A stretch of DNA of 64,000 nucleotides from Marinomonas rhizomae (GCF_024397855.1 NZ_CP073343.1:1364001-1428000); one strand, 5' to 3'; numbered from the stretch's first letter, positions 8,204 through 19,107 are shown. Notes: generated from the sequence alone by a model not told the origin. A program made the numbers and translations.

Positions 8204-9760
8204 ATGGTGTATTTCCAGTTATGTGGTGTGTTTGGGCTTCTCATACTTTTTATCGTTGGCTATGTGCAAGGCTCAGTGCCTGTGTCTTATGTTGGTATTG
8301 GCATTTTGTTATGCGCTTTTCTGATTATCCCAAAATGTATTCGCAAAACACCGATAAGTATTTCGCAAGACTCTGATATTAAGGACGATAAAACCTTTTC
8401 TGAAGTCAGTGAAACTGTCACACGGGCTACCTCTAAGATGGCAATGGGGGCGGCAGAGGTGTCTCACTTTGTTGATACACTTAGTAAGGACATTCACCTT
8501 ACTCGAGACGATAGCGAGCAGATATCTCAGGCAGTAGAAACGCTATCTAACACGGGGATGACATTGTCGACCAACTTAGGTCAGCTAGCTCATACGATGA
8601 GCGATACGGCTAAATCGAGTCGTACTGCTCAAACGGCTTTGTCACAAAGTGCCGATCAGATTCATGAACTAACGGGAAAAGTACAAGCCGCCAGTGAGCA
8701 ATTGGCCTTGTTAACCAAAAGTGCTGATGACATTGACACTATCACAGCGGTTATTAAGGGGGTGTCTGAGCAAACTAATCTATTAGCGTTAAATGCTGCC
8801 ATTGAAGCGGCTCGTGCCGGTGAACAAGGGCGAGGTTTTGCAGTAGTAGCAGATGAAGTGCGTGCATTAGCGGCCAAAAGCGCCGATGCCTCAGAGCAAA
8901 TTTCTAGCCTTTTGGCCGATGTTCGTCGTAACAGTGAACTCACCAATAATGAAATGTCATCATTGAAAAGTCTTACTGAGTCTCTTTCTAGTACCTTATT
9001 AGGAGAAACTCAGCGTTTTATTTCGTTAACAGAAGAGGTTCAGCATGCCTCAGGGGTTCTGTCAGAAGTAGAGAGTGCCGGAGAAGAGCTTGGTACAGCC
9101 AGTACTCAGATTAATGGTTCAATTTCGCGAATTAGTGGTGCTTTGCAAGACATTTCTCAGCGTAGTGATAAATTGTCCAAAGAGGCATCGGGTTTGAGTA
9201 ATGGAGCTGAAATCGTCTTTAGAGAACTTGATAAGGTTGATCAATCATTATTCTTTTCTGAATTACTGATGGTGGCTAAAACGGCAGCTCAATCCATAGG
9301 GCAACTTTTCGAAGAAGCCATTCAAAAAGGCGAGTTAACAGAGCAAGTTGTTTTTTCTAAAGACTACCAACCAATCAATAACACCAATCCACAGAAATAC
9401 AGTACGTCTTACGATGCCTTTAGTGATCGAGCGTTTCCTGCTATTCAAGAAGCCATATTGGAAAAGCATGAGCAGGTGATGTTTGCCGGTGCTGTAGATG
9501 TGAATGGCTATTTTCCAACCCATAACAAAAAGTTTAGTCAGCCATTAACGGGAGATTACGAAAAAGATTTGGTAAACAATCGCAGCAAACGTATTTTTAA
9601 TGATGCTACTGGCAGTCGTTGCGGTGCGCATACAGAAAGCTTTTTATTGCAAACCTATAAGCGTGATACGGGAGAAATTCTTCATGATCTTTCCGTGCCT
9701 ATTTTTGTCAATGGTAAGCATTGGGGTGGTTTCCGTATGGGGTTCAAATCGGGCGCCTGA
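8204..9760 (+). CDS. Methyl-accepting chemotaxis-type transducer with C-terminal sensor domain
   Basis: A 518-residue protein. Two short hydrophobic segments (residues about 3-22 and 25-42) anchor the N-terminus with almost no periplasmic loop and no HAMP domain. The cytoplasmic signalling hairpin tip is [36 protein letters not shown]. Unusually the C-terminal 150 residues form a globular Cache/PAS-like domain ([36 protein letters not shown]), implying a cytoplasmic ligand or redox sensor. Start ATG 8204 has a strong GGAAGG site. No che genes are near, so which kinase it feeds is unknown. Confidence 0.85.
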   Translation: MVYFQLCGVFGLLILFIVGYVQGSVPVSYVGIGILLCAFLIIPKCIRKTPISISQDSDIKDDKTFSEVSETVTRATSKMAMGAAEVSHFVDTLSKDIHLTRDDSEQISQAVETLSNTGMTLSTNLGQLAHTMSDTAKSSRTAQTALSQSADQIHELTGKVQAASEQLALLTKSADDIDTITAVIKGVSEQTNLLALNAAIEAARAGEQGRGFAVVADEVRALAAKSADASEQISSLLADVRRNSELTNNEMSSLKSLTESLSSTLLGETQRFISLTEEVQHASGVLSEVESAGEELGTASTQINGSISRISGALQDISQRSDKLSKEASGLSNGAEIVFRELDKVDQSLFFSELLMVAKTAAQSIGQLFEEAIQKGELTEQVVFSKDYQPINNTNPQKYSTSYDAFSDRAFPAIQEAILEKHEQVMFAGAVDVNGYFPTHNKKFSQPLTGDYEKDLVNNRSKRIFNDATGSRCGAHTESFLLQTYKRDTGEILHDLSVPIFVNGKHWGGFRMGFKSGA

Positions 9761-9867
9761 TTAAAAAGTGTTTAGCAATGAGCCATCTCTACTCGGTATT
9801 TACCCAGTTGCGATAGCTCAGATACGCTATAGTGACGGTCATTATTACTTTGTGGTGGTTTTGACAG

Positions 9868-11655
9868 ATGAACAAGTCGGAAAAAGTTGATAGCGGAATA
9901 AAAACACTCCTGCCTTTTTTGCGTCCATATCGACGCCAGATGGTAATGGCCTTGATTGCCTTGGTCGTTACCGCTGGTACCATGTTGAGCTTGGGTAAGG
10001 GTGTACAATTCCTTATTGATCAAGGCTTGGCTTCTGGATCGGAAGCGGGTTTAACTCACGCCCTGATTATTTTTATCGGTTTGGTGTTTTTATTGGGTAT
10101 TGGCAGCTTTTGTCGCTTTTATCTGGTGTCATGGATAGGTGAGCGCGTGGTGGCGGATATTCGTCAAGCCGTTTTTGCTCACCTGCTTACCTTGTCTCCT
10201 TCCTTTTTTGAAGACAATTCTCCAAGTGAAATTCAATCCCGTATTACCTCCGATACCACACTTTTGCAGAGTGTGATTGGCTCTTCTTTATCGATTGCTT
10301 TGCGCAGCAGTTTGATGCTGATAGGTGGGATCTTATTCTTATTGGTGATGCATTTTAAACTCACGCTTATTTTGCTGACTTGTGTGCCTTTTGTCATTGT
10401 TCCTGTGGTGTATTTTGGACGACGAGTACGCCGACTCTCACGTGATAGCCAAGATGAAGTGGCCAATGTCGGGCGCTATTTATCACAAGCACTGCGCCAT
10501 ATAAAAGTGGTACAAGCTTTCACTCATGAAAAACATGATGCTCAGCGTTTTTCAGCCACGGTTGATCGAGCCTTTGATGTGAGTGTGAAACGTATTCAAC
10601 AACGTTCTTGGCTCACTTTAATGGTTATTTTGCTTTCCATGAGTGGCATTGGCGTGATGCTGTGGTTTGGCGGAAAAGATGTCATCTCTGGTGCCATCAG
10701 TGCTGGTGATCTGGCGAGTTTCTTATTTTACTCCATTATTGTTGCTGGTGCCGTTGGTGCTATTTCCGAGGTTATGGGCGAGCTGCAACGGGCTGCGGGT
10801 GCGGCAGAGCGTATAATGGAATTGCTCAGCGCTAAAAGTGCAGTGGTCAGTGGATCTAGCGAATTTTCTTCTCAGGATATGGCTAAGATCCGTCAAGGCG
10901 AAGCAATCATTCAGTTTAAAAATGTCGAATTTCGTTACCCAACAAGACCGGATTATGCGGCGTTAAAGAATTTGTCGTTTTCCATTAAACAAGGCGAGAT
11001 GTTGGCTCTAGTTGGGCCATCAGGTGCGGGTAAGTCGACTCTATTTGAATTGCTTCTGCGCTTTTATGATCCTCAAGAAGGCGGTATTTACTTGGCTGGC
11101 GAGAACATTAAAGCGTATTCCTTAGAGGATTTACGTCAGCGCTTTGCCTTGGTGCCACAAGAGACGGTTCTTTTCGACCAAACCGTTTACGATAACTTGG
11201 GCTATGCCAATCGCAACGCCAGCAAGGAATCGATTCAACATTCCGCAGAACAAGCCAATGCCCATGAATTTATTACTCGTTTAGACAAAGGCTATGAGAC
11301 GCGTTTAGGGGAAGACGGCGTGCGTTTGTCTGGTGGCCAAAGGCAACGTGTAGCCATTGCTCGGGCGATATTAAAAGACGCTCCGATTTTGTTGTTAGAC
11401 GAAGCAACCAGCGCTCTAGATGCGGAAAGTGAAAACAAGGTTCAAGCGGCTCTAGAACCACTTATGAAGGGAAGAACCACCTTGGTGATTGCTCACCGCT
11501 TGGCAACTGTGTTGAATGCAGATCGAATTATTGTGATGGAGCAAGGGGAAATAATCGCCCAAGGCACGCACAGTGAATTACTTGCAACCTGTGCCTTGTA
11601 TAAGCGATTGGCGGATTTGCAGTTTAATCAAAATGACGACGTTCGGGCTGATTAA
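9868..11655 (+). CDS. ABC transporter, fused permease and ATPase (MsbA-related)
   Basis: A 595-residue half-transporter exporter. Six membrane segments span roughly residues 20-310, followed by the ATPase with Walker A LVGPSGAGKST, signature LSGGQRQRVAIARAIL, Walker B ILLLDEATSALD and switch IAHRLATV. It functions as a homodimer by family precedent, moving lipids or hydrophobic compounds out of the inner leaflet; this MsbA-related subgroup is not the essential lipid A flippase with certainty. Its stop overlaps the stop of the convergent glgX by three bases, so no room exists for a separate terminator. Confidence 0.88.
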   Translation: MNKSEKVDSGIKTLLPFLRPYRRQMVMALIALVVTAGTMLSLGKGVQFLIDQGLASGSEAGLTHALIIFIGLVFLLGIGSFCRFYLVSWIGERVVADIRQAVFAHLLTLSPSFFEDNSPSEIQSRITSDTTLLQSVIGSSLSIALRSSLMLIGGILFLLVMHFKLTLILLTCVPFVIVPVVYFGRRVRRLSRDSQDEVANVGRYLSQALRHIKVVQAFTHEKHDAQRFSATVDRAFDVSVKRIQQRSWLTLMVILLSMSGIGVMLWFGGKDVISGAISAGDLASFLFYSIIVAGAVGAISEVMGELQRAAGAAERIMELLSAKSAVVSGSSEFSSQDMAKIRQGEAIIQFKNVEFRYPTRPDYAALKNLSFSIKQGEMLALVGPSGAGKSTLFELLLRFYDPQEGGIYLAGENIKAYSLEDLRQRFALVPQETVLFDQTVYDNLGYANRNASKESIQHSAEQANAHEFITRLDKGYETRLGEDGVRLSGGQRQRVAIARAILKDAPILLLDEATSALDAESENKVQAALEPLMKGRTTLVIAHRLATVLNADRIIVMEQGEIIAQGTHSELLATCALYKRLADLQFNQNDDVRAD

Positions 11656-13691
11656 AACTTACCCACAAAAACACCTCGGTAAGCGCAATGGAGAGCACTG
11701 TTTTTGATGGATAGACCAGGCGTTTGGTAAAGCGTTTCAACCTCGTCATTGCCTGTTGGTAATGGAACGCTCAGTGGTGCGTCGCTGCTGTAAAAAACAA
11801 TCCAAAAGCTGTTAGAAAGATCCGCGGGTGTGAGCGTTAATGCAATAAAATGTCGGCTGTCATCCGCCCAGTTTTCGATTGACATTGGTTCGCTATGTTC
11901 GTTTAGCCAATGGATTTTATCCGATGTTGTGTGTTGATAGAGTGGGTCGTCTTCTAAGCGAATTTCAGCCAAAACCGGATAGCTTTTACGTAATGCCATC
12001 AGTGTTGCTATGGTGTCTTGGATTGCTGTTCTTGCATGGCTTGTTGCCGTATCTATGTCTTGCCAAGTTTGCCAAGTAATGTCGTTGTCTTGGCAGTAGG
12101 CGTTGTTGTTGCCTTGTTGGCTATGGGACAGTTCGTCACCACCCAAAATGTGCGGTGTACCTTGGCTTAATAATAACGTCGCGATAAAACATAATTGCTG
12201 ATTTAAGCGTTTCTGTTGAATCTCTTGGTCGTCTGTTTCGCCTTCGGCACCAAAGTTTTGGCTAATATTGTCACCATGGCCATCTCGATTTTCTTCCATG
12301 TTGGCGAGATTGTGACGCTGATGATAAGACACCAAGTCTTTCATAGTGTAACCATCATGATAAGTGATGTAGTTAACCGAATTAAGTGCGCTCTTTTGCC
12401 CTTTATGGAAAAAATCTCTTGATCCCATAAGGCGAGTTGCGAATTCAGGTACTTGAGCGCCATCACCGCGCCAGAAACGACGAATGGTATCTCGGTATTG
12501 GTCGTTGCATTCGAGAAAGCCTCTGGGAAATTGCCCGACTTGATAGCCGTTTGGACCAATATCCCAAGGTTCCATGACAAGGCAGGTTTCGCTTAAAACA
12601 GGATCTTGGAGAATGGCTTGTAATAACGGTGCTTTTGCCGTGAAATCGTGATCAGTTCGACCAAGATCGACACCTAGATCAAAGCGAAAACCATCTACAC
12701 CCATGACATCGACCCAATAACGCATACTGTCGCAGATAAGACGAATGCTGGTGGGGCTATAGGTATCGATACAGTTACCACAGCCCGTGTAATTCAAATA
12801 TTGGCCATCTTGGTGGCGATAGTAGCGTGCATTGTCTAAGCCTCGGTAACACACGCTGGATTGGTCTACTTCACTTTCAGCAGTGTGGTTATACACCACG
12901 TCTAAAATCACTTCAAAACCTGCTTGGCGTAATCCATCTACCATTTGTTGAAACTCAACAATCGCGTCTTTTATGGCGTAAGAGGGCTCTACTGCAAAAA
13001 AGCTAATCGGGTTATAACCCCAATAATTGTTGAGTTCTAATTGCTCTAAATGACGTTCTGTCATGAAACTGAAGCAAGGCATTAACTGGATTGTGGTGAT
13101 GTTTAGGCTTTTTAAATGTTCAATGCCAGCGGAAGATATAACACCAAGATAAGTACCTTGCAGCTCGCGTTCAATGGGCAGGTTTTTACTGAAGCCTTTA
13201 ACGTGCAATTCATATAAAGCACGACTTGAAGGGGTGACTTTTATTCTTTCAGGACGACCTGACTTTGCTTCGATAGTGCGAACAATCGATTTAGGCACAC
13301 AATATGCGGAATCGGTTTGGTGTGCTTGGCCTTCTTTGGTGATCGCGGCTTGATCTTCGTGCCAAACCAGTTTGGCGCTTAGTTCTTTTGCATAAGGGTC
13401 AATCAGCAGCTTTTGCTTATTGTAGAGTTGTTTCAGTTCAGGTTTGAATTCGCCTTCTGCCCGTAATCCGTAATGCTGGCCTTCTGTTAAACCGAGCACT
13501 TCCATATACCAAATCCCTTTATTTTTATTAATAAAAGGTATTGGCTCCTGTTCATTGCCTTCGTTATCAAACAAACACAAATTTAACTGGATGGCATCTT
13601 CAGCAACCACGGCAAAGTTAACACCGTCTTTGGTGACGGTAGCACCTAGAGGAAAAGGGGAGCCATTGGAAACGTGTTGCGTTTGGTTCAT
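11652..13691 (-). CDS. glgX: Glycogen debranching enzyme (isoamylase type)
   Basis: A 679-residue GH13 enzyme that hydrolyses alpha-1,6 branches in glycogen. An N-terminal CBM48-like domain (FPLGATVTKDGVNFAVVAEDA) precedes the barrel with VILDVVYNHTAE, GFRFDLGVDLGRT (nucleophile Asp), CLVMEPWDIGPNGYQVGQFP (acid Glu) and YITYHDGYTMKDLVSY. The ATG at 13691 has AGAGG upstream and fits the family N-terminus; a longer frame to 13778 would overlap glgB and adds nothing conserved. It lies 68 bases downstream of glgB, third gene of the glycogen operon. Confidence 0.93.
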   Translation of the reverse strand: MNQTQHVSNGSPFPLGATVTKDGVNFAVVAEDAIQLNLCLFDNEGNEQEPIPFINKNKGIWYMEVLGLTEGQHYGLRAEGEFKPELKQLYNKQKLLIDPYAKELSAKLVWHEDQAAITKEGQAHQTDSAYCVPKSIVRTIEAKSGRPERIKVTPSSRALYELHVKGFSKNLPIERELQGTYLGVISSAGIEHLKSLNITTIQLMPCFSFMTERHLEQLELNNYWGYNPISFFAVEPSYAIKDAIVEFQQMVDGLRQAGFEVILDVVYNHTAESEVDQSSVCYRGLDNARYYRHQDGQYLNYTGCGNCIDTYSPTSIRLICDSMRYWVDVMGVDGFRFDLGVDLGRTDHDFTAKAPLLQAILQDPVLSETCLVMEPWDIGPNGYQVGQFPRGFLECNDQYRDTIRRFWRGDGAQVPEFATRLMGSRDFFHKGQKSALNSVNYITYHDGYTMKDLVSYHQRHNLANMEENRDGHGDNISQNFGAEGETDDQEIQQKRLNQQLCFIATLLLSQGTPHILGGDELSHSQQGNNNAYCQDNDITWQTWQDIDTATSHARTAIQDTIATLMALRKSYPVLAEIRLEDDPLYQHTTSDKIHWLNEHSEPMSIENWADDSRHFIALTLTPADLSNSFWIVFYSSDAPLSVPLPTGNDEVETLYQTPGLSIKNSALHCAYRGVFVGKF

Positions 13692-13759
13692 GAATACCTC
13701 TAGATGCTGTGGTCGAACTGTTGCTTTGCTTGTGCTGATATTTAGGTTTGAACTTAAGG

Positions 13760-15955
13760 CTAAGACTCGCTTAGCCATTTTAACAAAACACCAGCCAGTG
13801 GTGGCACTTGCAGCTCAATGCTTTGGTCGCGGCCATGACTGACAATAGCCTGTGTATCGTATTCTTTGCTTTTAGCGAAGCCACTGCCAGTGTAGCTTGT
13901 CTCATCCGTATCCATGACGACTTGGTAGCGGCCTGATTTGGGCACACCAATACGGTAGTTGCCATGGGGGGTTGGGGTGAAGTTAATCACAGCCACAGTG
14001 TGTTCATCACTGTTTTTTGCTTTGCGGGCAAAGGCTAAGATGCTGTTGGCGCTGTCGTCGTAGCTGATCCATTCAAAGCCTAGATAAGAATGATCAAACT
14101 GCAAACTCGCTTCGTTTTTATATAGATGGTTTAAGTCTTTGGACAGAGATTGCTGGGCCTTATGGTAATCCGTGTCTAACAAGTGCCAATCCAAAGAGCG
14201 CTCATGACTCCACTCTTGACCTTGAGCAAACTCGTTGCCCATAAAGTTCAGCTTCTTACCTGGATGGAAATACATGTAAGCCGAAAATGCGCGCAGATTG
14301 GCGAATTTCTGCCAAGCATCCCCAGGCATTTTTGTGATCATTGAGCCTTTACCGTGTACCACTTCATCGTGAGAAATTGGTAGTACAAATTGCTCATCAA
14401 AAGCATAAACCATGCTAAAACTAAGCTCGCCTTGATGATGTTGGCGATAAATTGGGTCTTTTTTTATGTAATCCAGAGAATCATTCATCCAGCCCATGTT
14501 CCATTTGAAACCAAAGCCCAGACCATTCATGTAAGTTGGTTTAGATACGCCTGGAAACGCAGTAGATTCTTCCGCGACAGTAAAGCAGCGCGGATGATTC
14601 AGATACACGGTTTCGTTTAAACGGCGTAAGAAATCAATGGCTTCGTAGTTGTGATTGCCGCCGTCTTTGTTGGGAATCCATTCGCCGTCTTCACGGGAAT
14701 AATCCAGATACAACATAGAGGCCACGGCATCAACGCGCAATCCATCGATATGGAATTCTTCTAGCCAATAAACGGCATTACTGATTAGGTAATTTACAAC
14801 GTGTTCTTTACCAAAATCGTAGATCAACGAATTCCATTCTGGATGCCAGCCTTTTTTAGGATCTGGGTATTCATATTGCTTGGAACCATCGAAGTTCGCC
14901 AAGCCATGACTGTCTGCAGGGAAATGTGCTGGAACCCAATCCATAATCACGCCGATATTGGCTTGGTGAAGCGCATCCACGAGGGCTTTGAAATCTTCAG
15001 GCGTACCGAATCGAGAGGTTACCGCATACAAACCAACAGGCTGATAACCCCAAGATCCATCGAATGGATATTCGGTAATAGGCAATAACTCAACGTGCGT
15101 GTAGCCCATTTCTTGGATATATGGAACCAGCTGATCTTTTATTTCCAGATAGGTTAGCGGCTGATTATCCCCTTTGCGACGCCATGAGCCGATGTGCAAT
15201 TCATAAATGCTCATGGGTTTTTCATAAATGTCTTCGATAGGGCGTTTAACCCAAGTGTCATCTTGCCAAGCGTGCTTATTATCAAAGCAGGTTACGCTGG
15301 CAAAGGACGGATATTGTTCAATACGCTGCGCGTAGGGATCGCTACGATGAGGAAGAATGTCGCCGGATTTCGCGCGAATCTCGAACTTATAACGAGCACC
15401 GTGATTAACATCTGGAATAAACAATCGCCAAATGCCATCACCATTACTCGACATAGGATGAATACGACCATCCCAAGCATTAAAGTCGCCAACCACAGAG
15501 ATGGAACGAGCGGCTGGTGCATAAACGGCAAAGCGTGTGCCTTGAATAGTGAGTTGATCATTTACCTTGGCAGCAGCACGAATCGCTCCTTGGCTTTTGT
15601 ATTGACTCGCTTGATGGTGCTCAGGGTCGACAAAAGTCGTATTAGGAAATTGATAGGGATCAACCATTGTATACGTGCTTTTGTCTTTATAAGTAATTTC
15701 AAGGCGATAATGAAAGCGCGTATTTTCTTTTGGCCATTCAGCGTGAAACAGGCCTTTGTCATTGGTCTCGCTCATTGTGGCGAGTTCTTTATCTGAGTCT
15801 ATGGCTAATACACGAATAGAAATGGCTTCTGGTTGCCAAACCAGTAACGATAAACCTTTTTTAGAAGGAGATACTTGTAGTCCTAAACAGCCAAATGGGT
15901 CTGAACAATGTGCACTCAGCACATCATTAATTAGGGCGTTTTTTATTAAATCCAT
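13760..15955 (-). CDS. glgB: 1,4-alpha-glucan branching enzyme
   Basis: A 731-residue GH13 enzyme that transfers alpha-1,4 glucan segments to create alpha-1,6 branches. Two N-terminal modules (an N1 region and CBM48 with VVGDFNAWDGRIHPM) precede the barrel, where GVIMDWVPAHFPADSHGL, DGLRVDAVASMLYLDYSRE (nucleophile), FTVAEESTAFPGVS (acid) and LPISHDEVVHGKGSM are all present. Length equals that of E. coli GlgB. GGAG precedes the ATG at 15955, 26 bases after the upstream GH15-like gene, so the genes are cotranscribed. No synthase (glgA), pyrophosphorylase (glgC) or phosphorylase is in the window. Confidence 0.95.
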   Translation of the reverse strand: MDLIKNALINDVLSAHCSDPFGCLGLQVSPSKKGLSLLVWQPEAISIRVLAIDSDKELATMSETNDKGLFHAEWPKENTRFHYRLEITYKDKSTYTMVDPYQFPNTTFVDPEHHQASQYKSQGAIRAAAKVNDQLTIQGTRFAVYAPAARSISVVGDFNAWDGRIHPMSSNGDGIWRLFIPDVNHGARYKFEIRAKSGDILPHRSDPYAQRIEQYPSFASVTCFDNKHAWQDDTWVKRPIEDIYEKPMSIYELHIGSWRRKGDNQPLTYLEIKDQLVPYIQEMGYTHVELLPITEYPFDGSWGYQPVGLYAVTSRFGTPEDFKALVDALHQANIGVIMDWVPAHFPADSHGLANFDGSKQYEYPDPKKGWHPEWNSLIYDFGKEHVVNYLISNAVYWLEEFHIDGLRVDAVASMLYLDYSREDGEWIPNKDGGNHNYEAIDFLRRLNETVYLNHPRCFTVAEESTAFPGVSKPTYMNGLGFGFKWNMGWMNDSLDYIKKDPIYRQHHQGELSFSMVYAFDEQFVLPISHDEVVHGKGSMITKMPGDAWQKFANLRAFSAYMYFHPGKKLNFMGNEFAQGQEWSHERSLDWHLLDTDYHKAQQSLSKDLNHLYKNEASLQFDHSYLGFEWISYDDSANSILAFARKAKNSDEHTVAVINFTPTPHGNYRIGVPKSGRYQVVMDTDETSYTGSGFAKSKEYDTQAIVSHGRDQSIELQVPPLAGVLLKWLSES

Positions 15956-15981
15956 TCACTTCTCCAGCAAGAGTGAGCGTG

Positions 15982-18900
15982 TTAACTCGATGAGTGTTGG
16001 TGCTGATGACTGTGAAGTTTGCTCACTGCCCAACGCAAATATTGGTTTACTTTGTTTGGTGTTATTTGTGCAAATTCATCCAATGCCGCTTCTGCTCTAC
16101 TGTCTTCTGGATGTTCTGCTTGATGTTGCTTAGCATGATCCAAAGCGGCTTGAGTAACTAACACGGGCAAGTTGATTTCTTGCTCAAATTTGCAGTTTTT
16201 ATGTTGCTGGCAAAACTGTATGAAGGCATATAAGCCCTCAAAAATTAGGCTCTTGTACCAGCTAGGATGAATGTCTGATGTTAAGGTCTCGATCAGCAGA
16301 GCAAAGGTATCTTCGCCTGGTGTCATTGAGCTAAGAGCGCGTTTACAATCTAACGCGGTATTGCTCTGCGAATCACCAAATACAATGGTATTTGCATGGC
16401 TTAAGCTTCCCCATAACTGCAATAACATAGACTCAGGTAGCTTAGTGATCATACCTTGCTCAGAACGCCAGTCAAACCAGTCGACGTCTTTCATCTTGCT
16501 TTGTGCATCAGTACTGTTGTGATAGCGCATGTTGTTCGCCACATGGGCGTACTCATCGTGCTTCTGTTGTAACACTTGAGTGAGTGCTTCGTAAAGCTCG
16601 CTAGGGGAGACCTTAGATAATGTGTCAAAAACTGGCGCGTCGTCTTCAGGATCAAACTGTCGAGCGCAAAGCATGGCCAAGTTATGAACACGAATAGTAC
16701 GCACGCCAGAGAAAAACTCCGGATGTACTTTAATTAAAGTGCCTGCAATCGCTATTAACTCGTGGCAAATGACCAAGCCGATTGGCGAAGAGGAAACACT
16801 TCTAAGCATGTCCAAAATGGCATCTTGGTGCAGAGGCGAATGAATATCGACTTCTGTTTCGGGTGTTTCACCAATGACTAATAAACGCTGTCGAACCGTA
16901 ATGTCGGCAATATAGGTTGCTAGATCGGTTGATGGTTTCAAAATGAGAGAATACATCTGTCGAGCTGGGCGCCAGTTCTCTGAAATTAGTGCTTGCAGAT
17001 AGACACTGTTCAATACTTTATAAGCGGTAATGGCGGGCGTTGAATCTGGTATGGTGTTCATCAATGCACGGCGTCCCCCAAGCTCCATCAAGCAATCGAC
17101 CGCTTCGTCTAAGCTTGGTTGATCTACTAGGCGAGCAAGCAAATCATCGGTTTCGGCTGTATTTATAGCAGCAACATCGTAGGGCTTTGGTTTGTCAGCT
17201 AAAGGCCAAAGTGTATCGTGAACAGGGAAATTTGTTTCTAACTGTTTATGGTCAAGCGAGCTAATGATAATGGCGCGTCTATTACCTGACTTGAAGGCAT
17301 TTTTAGCTGATTGAGGAATGACGCGGAATTCTTCATGTTCCCGTTTTTGCAATAAGCGAATAAATTCAAATAATTCGTCACTGCCTTTCATTTCGCTCAT
17401 GGCTTCATCAATAAGTATGCTGAAAACGGCATTCGCTTGATAGTACCAATGGTCAGCGATGGTTTTTAATTCGTTACGAATGTGTGCTTGGAATAGGCTA
17501 GGGTCAATTTTTCTGTAGTCTTTGTCTTCGTTTTGAATCCAAGATAAACACAAATAACTTTCGTCATTGATGCTAAACGCCTGAGAGGTAGCCAAGCTAT
17601 TTAAAGCTCGATTTGGGCGACCTTTTAGACCCAATGTTTCAGAGGCGCCAAGATGACGGTAGGTTTGAACCAATTGGTCAGCACTGATGGCTTTAAGTGG
17701 TGCAATGTCCTCTAAGGTTTGGCAAAGACAGCCAGCATTTATAAGTTTTTGTTTGACCTTGTCATTTTGTGCCAAGATAACCATCGAAGTGGTGACTTTG
17801 TTTGGTCTGTGCTGAATACGATGCAAACCAAGTGGATCTAGATCGTCAGTCGTTATGAGCTCTTCATCGAGCATTTTGCCGACTAAAAACAGACTTTGCG
17901 CCCAAACCAAAGGTAGATTGTCGTTAGGCACACGTTTTTGAGAGCCCGGTTTTTCTTTCTCCGCGAGAATATTTTCTTGCGGCACATAATAGAGTTCTGG
18001 CAACAGCATTTGACCGTCTTTTTCGACCATCAACGATTCGAGTTTATGGCGGTAGAAGTTGGCACTTTCCCAGTCTCGGGCAAATAAGCGGTCGATATAA
18101 AGATAAGTGAAAAATAGCGGCCATTCGGACTCTATGTGTTCAAAGTTAATCAGCTCATCGTATTCGTAATAAATTCGACTCTGGTCTTCCAGTTCAGATT
18201 GGTGACCATCTAAAAGAAAGCGCTTACAGCCATATTCGCCACCCAGTTTGCTAATGATTTCTTTACGTGTGCGACGTGTTAATTTTTCATCGTTCACTGC
18301 AAAGGCAGGGAAGCCAATGATACTAAGAATGGCGCTGTCGACTTCTTTGGAGCGAGATTCTTTAGGTAATAAGGATTGTAATACCGATCCAGCTCGAGCA
18401 ACCGCATCCGCAAAGGAATGCACGACCGCCCATTCAGGGCCTTCTTCACCAAATAAATTTAATCCATCCATGGCTTCCATGGCGGCTTTTGCCATACCTA
18501 CAGAGCTGGCGTTTATTTCAGCCTTGCCATTATTTACCTTATTACCACGCTCCCAAATACCATAATCTGGGGTGCGATACGTACGAGAGATATAATAAAT
18601 AAGGTTTTGGATGAAGTTGAATTCATCTCGAGAAAAAATCAGCTTGCTGCCCGCTTTGGTCATTTGAGCCAACATCAGCAAATAAAAGCTGGTGGCATCA
18701 ATCTGTAAATGGCCCCAAGCATCATCAGCGACGGCTTCTAAACCGGTTTTTGTATCGTATTTGGCGTGCAGTGCGTCTTTTGGGTCTAGGCTGTGCTTGA
18801 AGGCTTCCACTTTATGGGATTGGCGCATCATAGCGAACAGTAAGCCGCGCATCATTTTTATGCAGGCGAACTCAAGTTCATTGGCACGTTTTTGTGGATT

Positions 18901-19107
18901 GGACGCTCGCTTGTAGGCCAGATGTAGGGCCCAAACGGCTTGAATACTGTAGACATTATCTCGCACCCAAGCATCGGTGTAGTTACCGTGGTTATTAATG
19001 CTTGTGCTAGCAGGAAAAAGCCCTGTTACTGGGTGCTGGCGGGTTAGTATGACCGCTTGGATATGTTGATAAAGAGAATCTAGCTTATCTTGCGTATCAG
19101 ACGCCAT
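15982..19107 (-). CDS. GH15 / phosphorylase-kinase alpha-beta-like protein
   Basis: A 1041-residue protein whose N-terminal about 600 residues resemble the (alpha/alpha)6 barrel shared by GH15 glucoamylases and the regulatory subunits of eukaryotic phosphorylase kinase: NYTDAWVRDNVYSIQAVWAL, AWGHLQIDATSFYLLMLAQM and GIWERGNKVNNGKAEINASS. The C-terminal 400 residues are helical and not recognised. Such proteins sit beside glycogen genes in several proteobacteria and cyanobacteria; whether they hydrolyse glucan or regulate it is not established by sequence. First gene of the operon with glgB and glgX. Confidence 0.85.
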   Translation of the reverse strand: MASDTQDKLDSLYQHIQAVILTRQHPVTGLFPASTSINNHGNYTDAWVRDNVYSIQAVWALHLAYKRASNPQKRANELEFACIKMMRGLLFAMMRQSHKVEAFKHSLDPKDALHAKYDTKTGLEAVADDAWGHLQIDATSFYLLMLAQMTKAGSKLIFSRDEFNFIQNLIYYISRTYRTPDYGIWERGNKVNNGKAEINASSVGMAKAAMEAMDGLNLFGEEGPEWAVVHSFADAVARAGSVLQSLLPKESRSKEVDSAILSIIGFPAFAVNDEKLTRRTRKEIISKLGGEYGCKRFLLDGHQSELEDQSRIYYEYDELINFEHIESEWPLFFTYLYIDRLFARDWESANFYRHKLESLMVEKDGQMLLPELYYVPQENILAEKEKPGSQKRVPNDNLPLVWAQSLFLVGKMLDEELITTDDLDPLGLHRIQHRPNKVTTSMVILAQNDKVKQKLINAGCLCQTLEDIAPLKAISADQLVQTYRHLGASETLGLKGRPNRALNSLATSQAFSINDESYLCLSWIQNEDKDYRKIDPSLFQAHIRNELKTIADHWYYQANAVFSILIDEAMSEMKGSDELFEFIRLLQKREHEEFRVIPQSAKNAFKSGNRRAIIISSLDHKQLETNFPVHDTLWPLADKPKPYDVAAINTAETDDLLARLVDQPSLDEAVDCLMELGGRRALMNTIPDSTPAITAYKVLNSVYLQALISENWRPARQMYSLILKPSTDLATYIADITVRQRLLVIGETPETEVDIHSPLHQDAILDMLRSVSSSPIGLVICHELIAIAGTLIKVHPEFFSGVRTIRVHNLAMLCARQFDPEDDAPVFDTLSKVSPSELYEALTQVLQQKHDEYAHVANNMRYHNSTDAQSKMKDVDWFDWRSEQGMITKLPESMLLQLWGSLSHANTIVFGDSQSNTALDCKRALSSMTPGEDTFALLIETLTSDIHPSWYKSLIFEGLYAFIQFCQQHKNCKFEQEINLPVLVTQAALDHAKQHQAEHPEDSRAEAALDEFAQITPNKVNQYLRWAVSKLHSHQHQHSSS

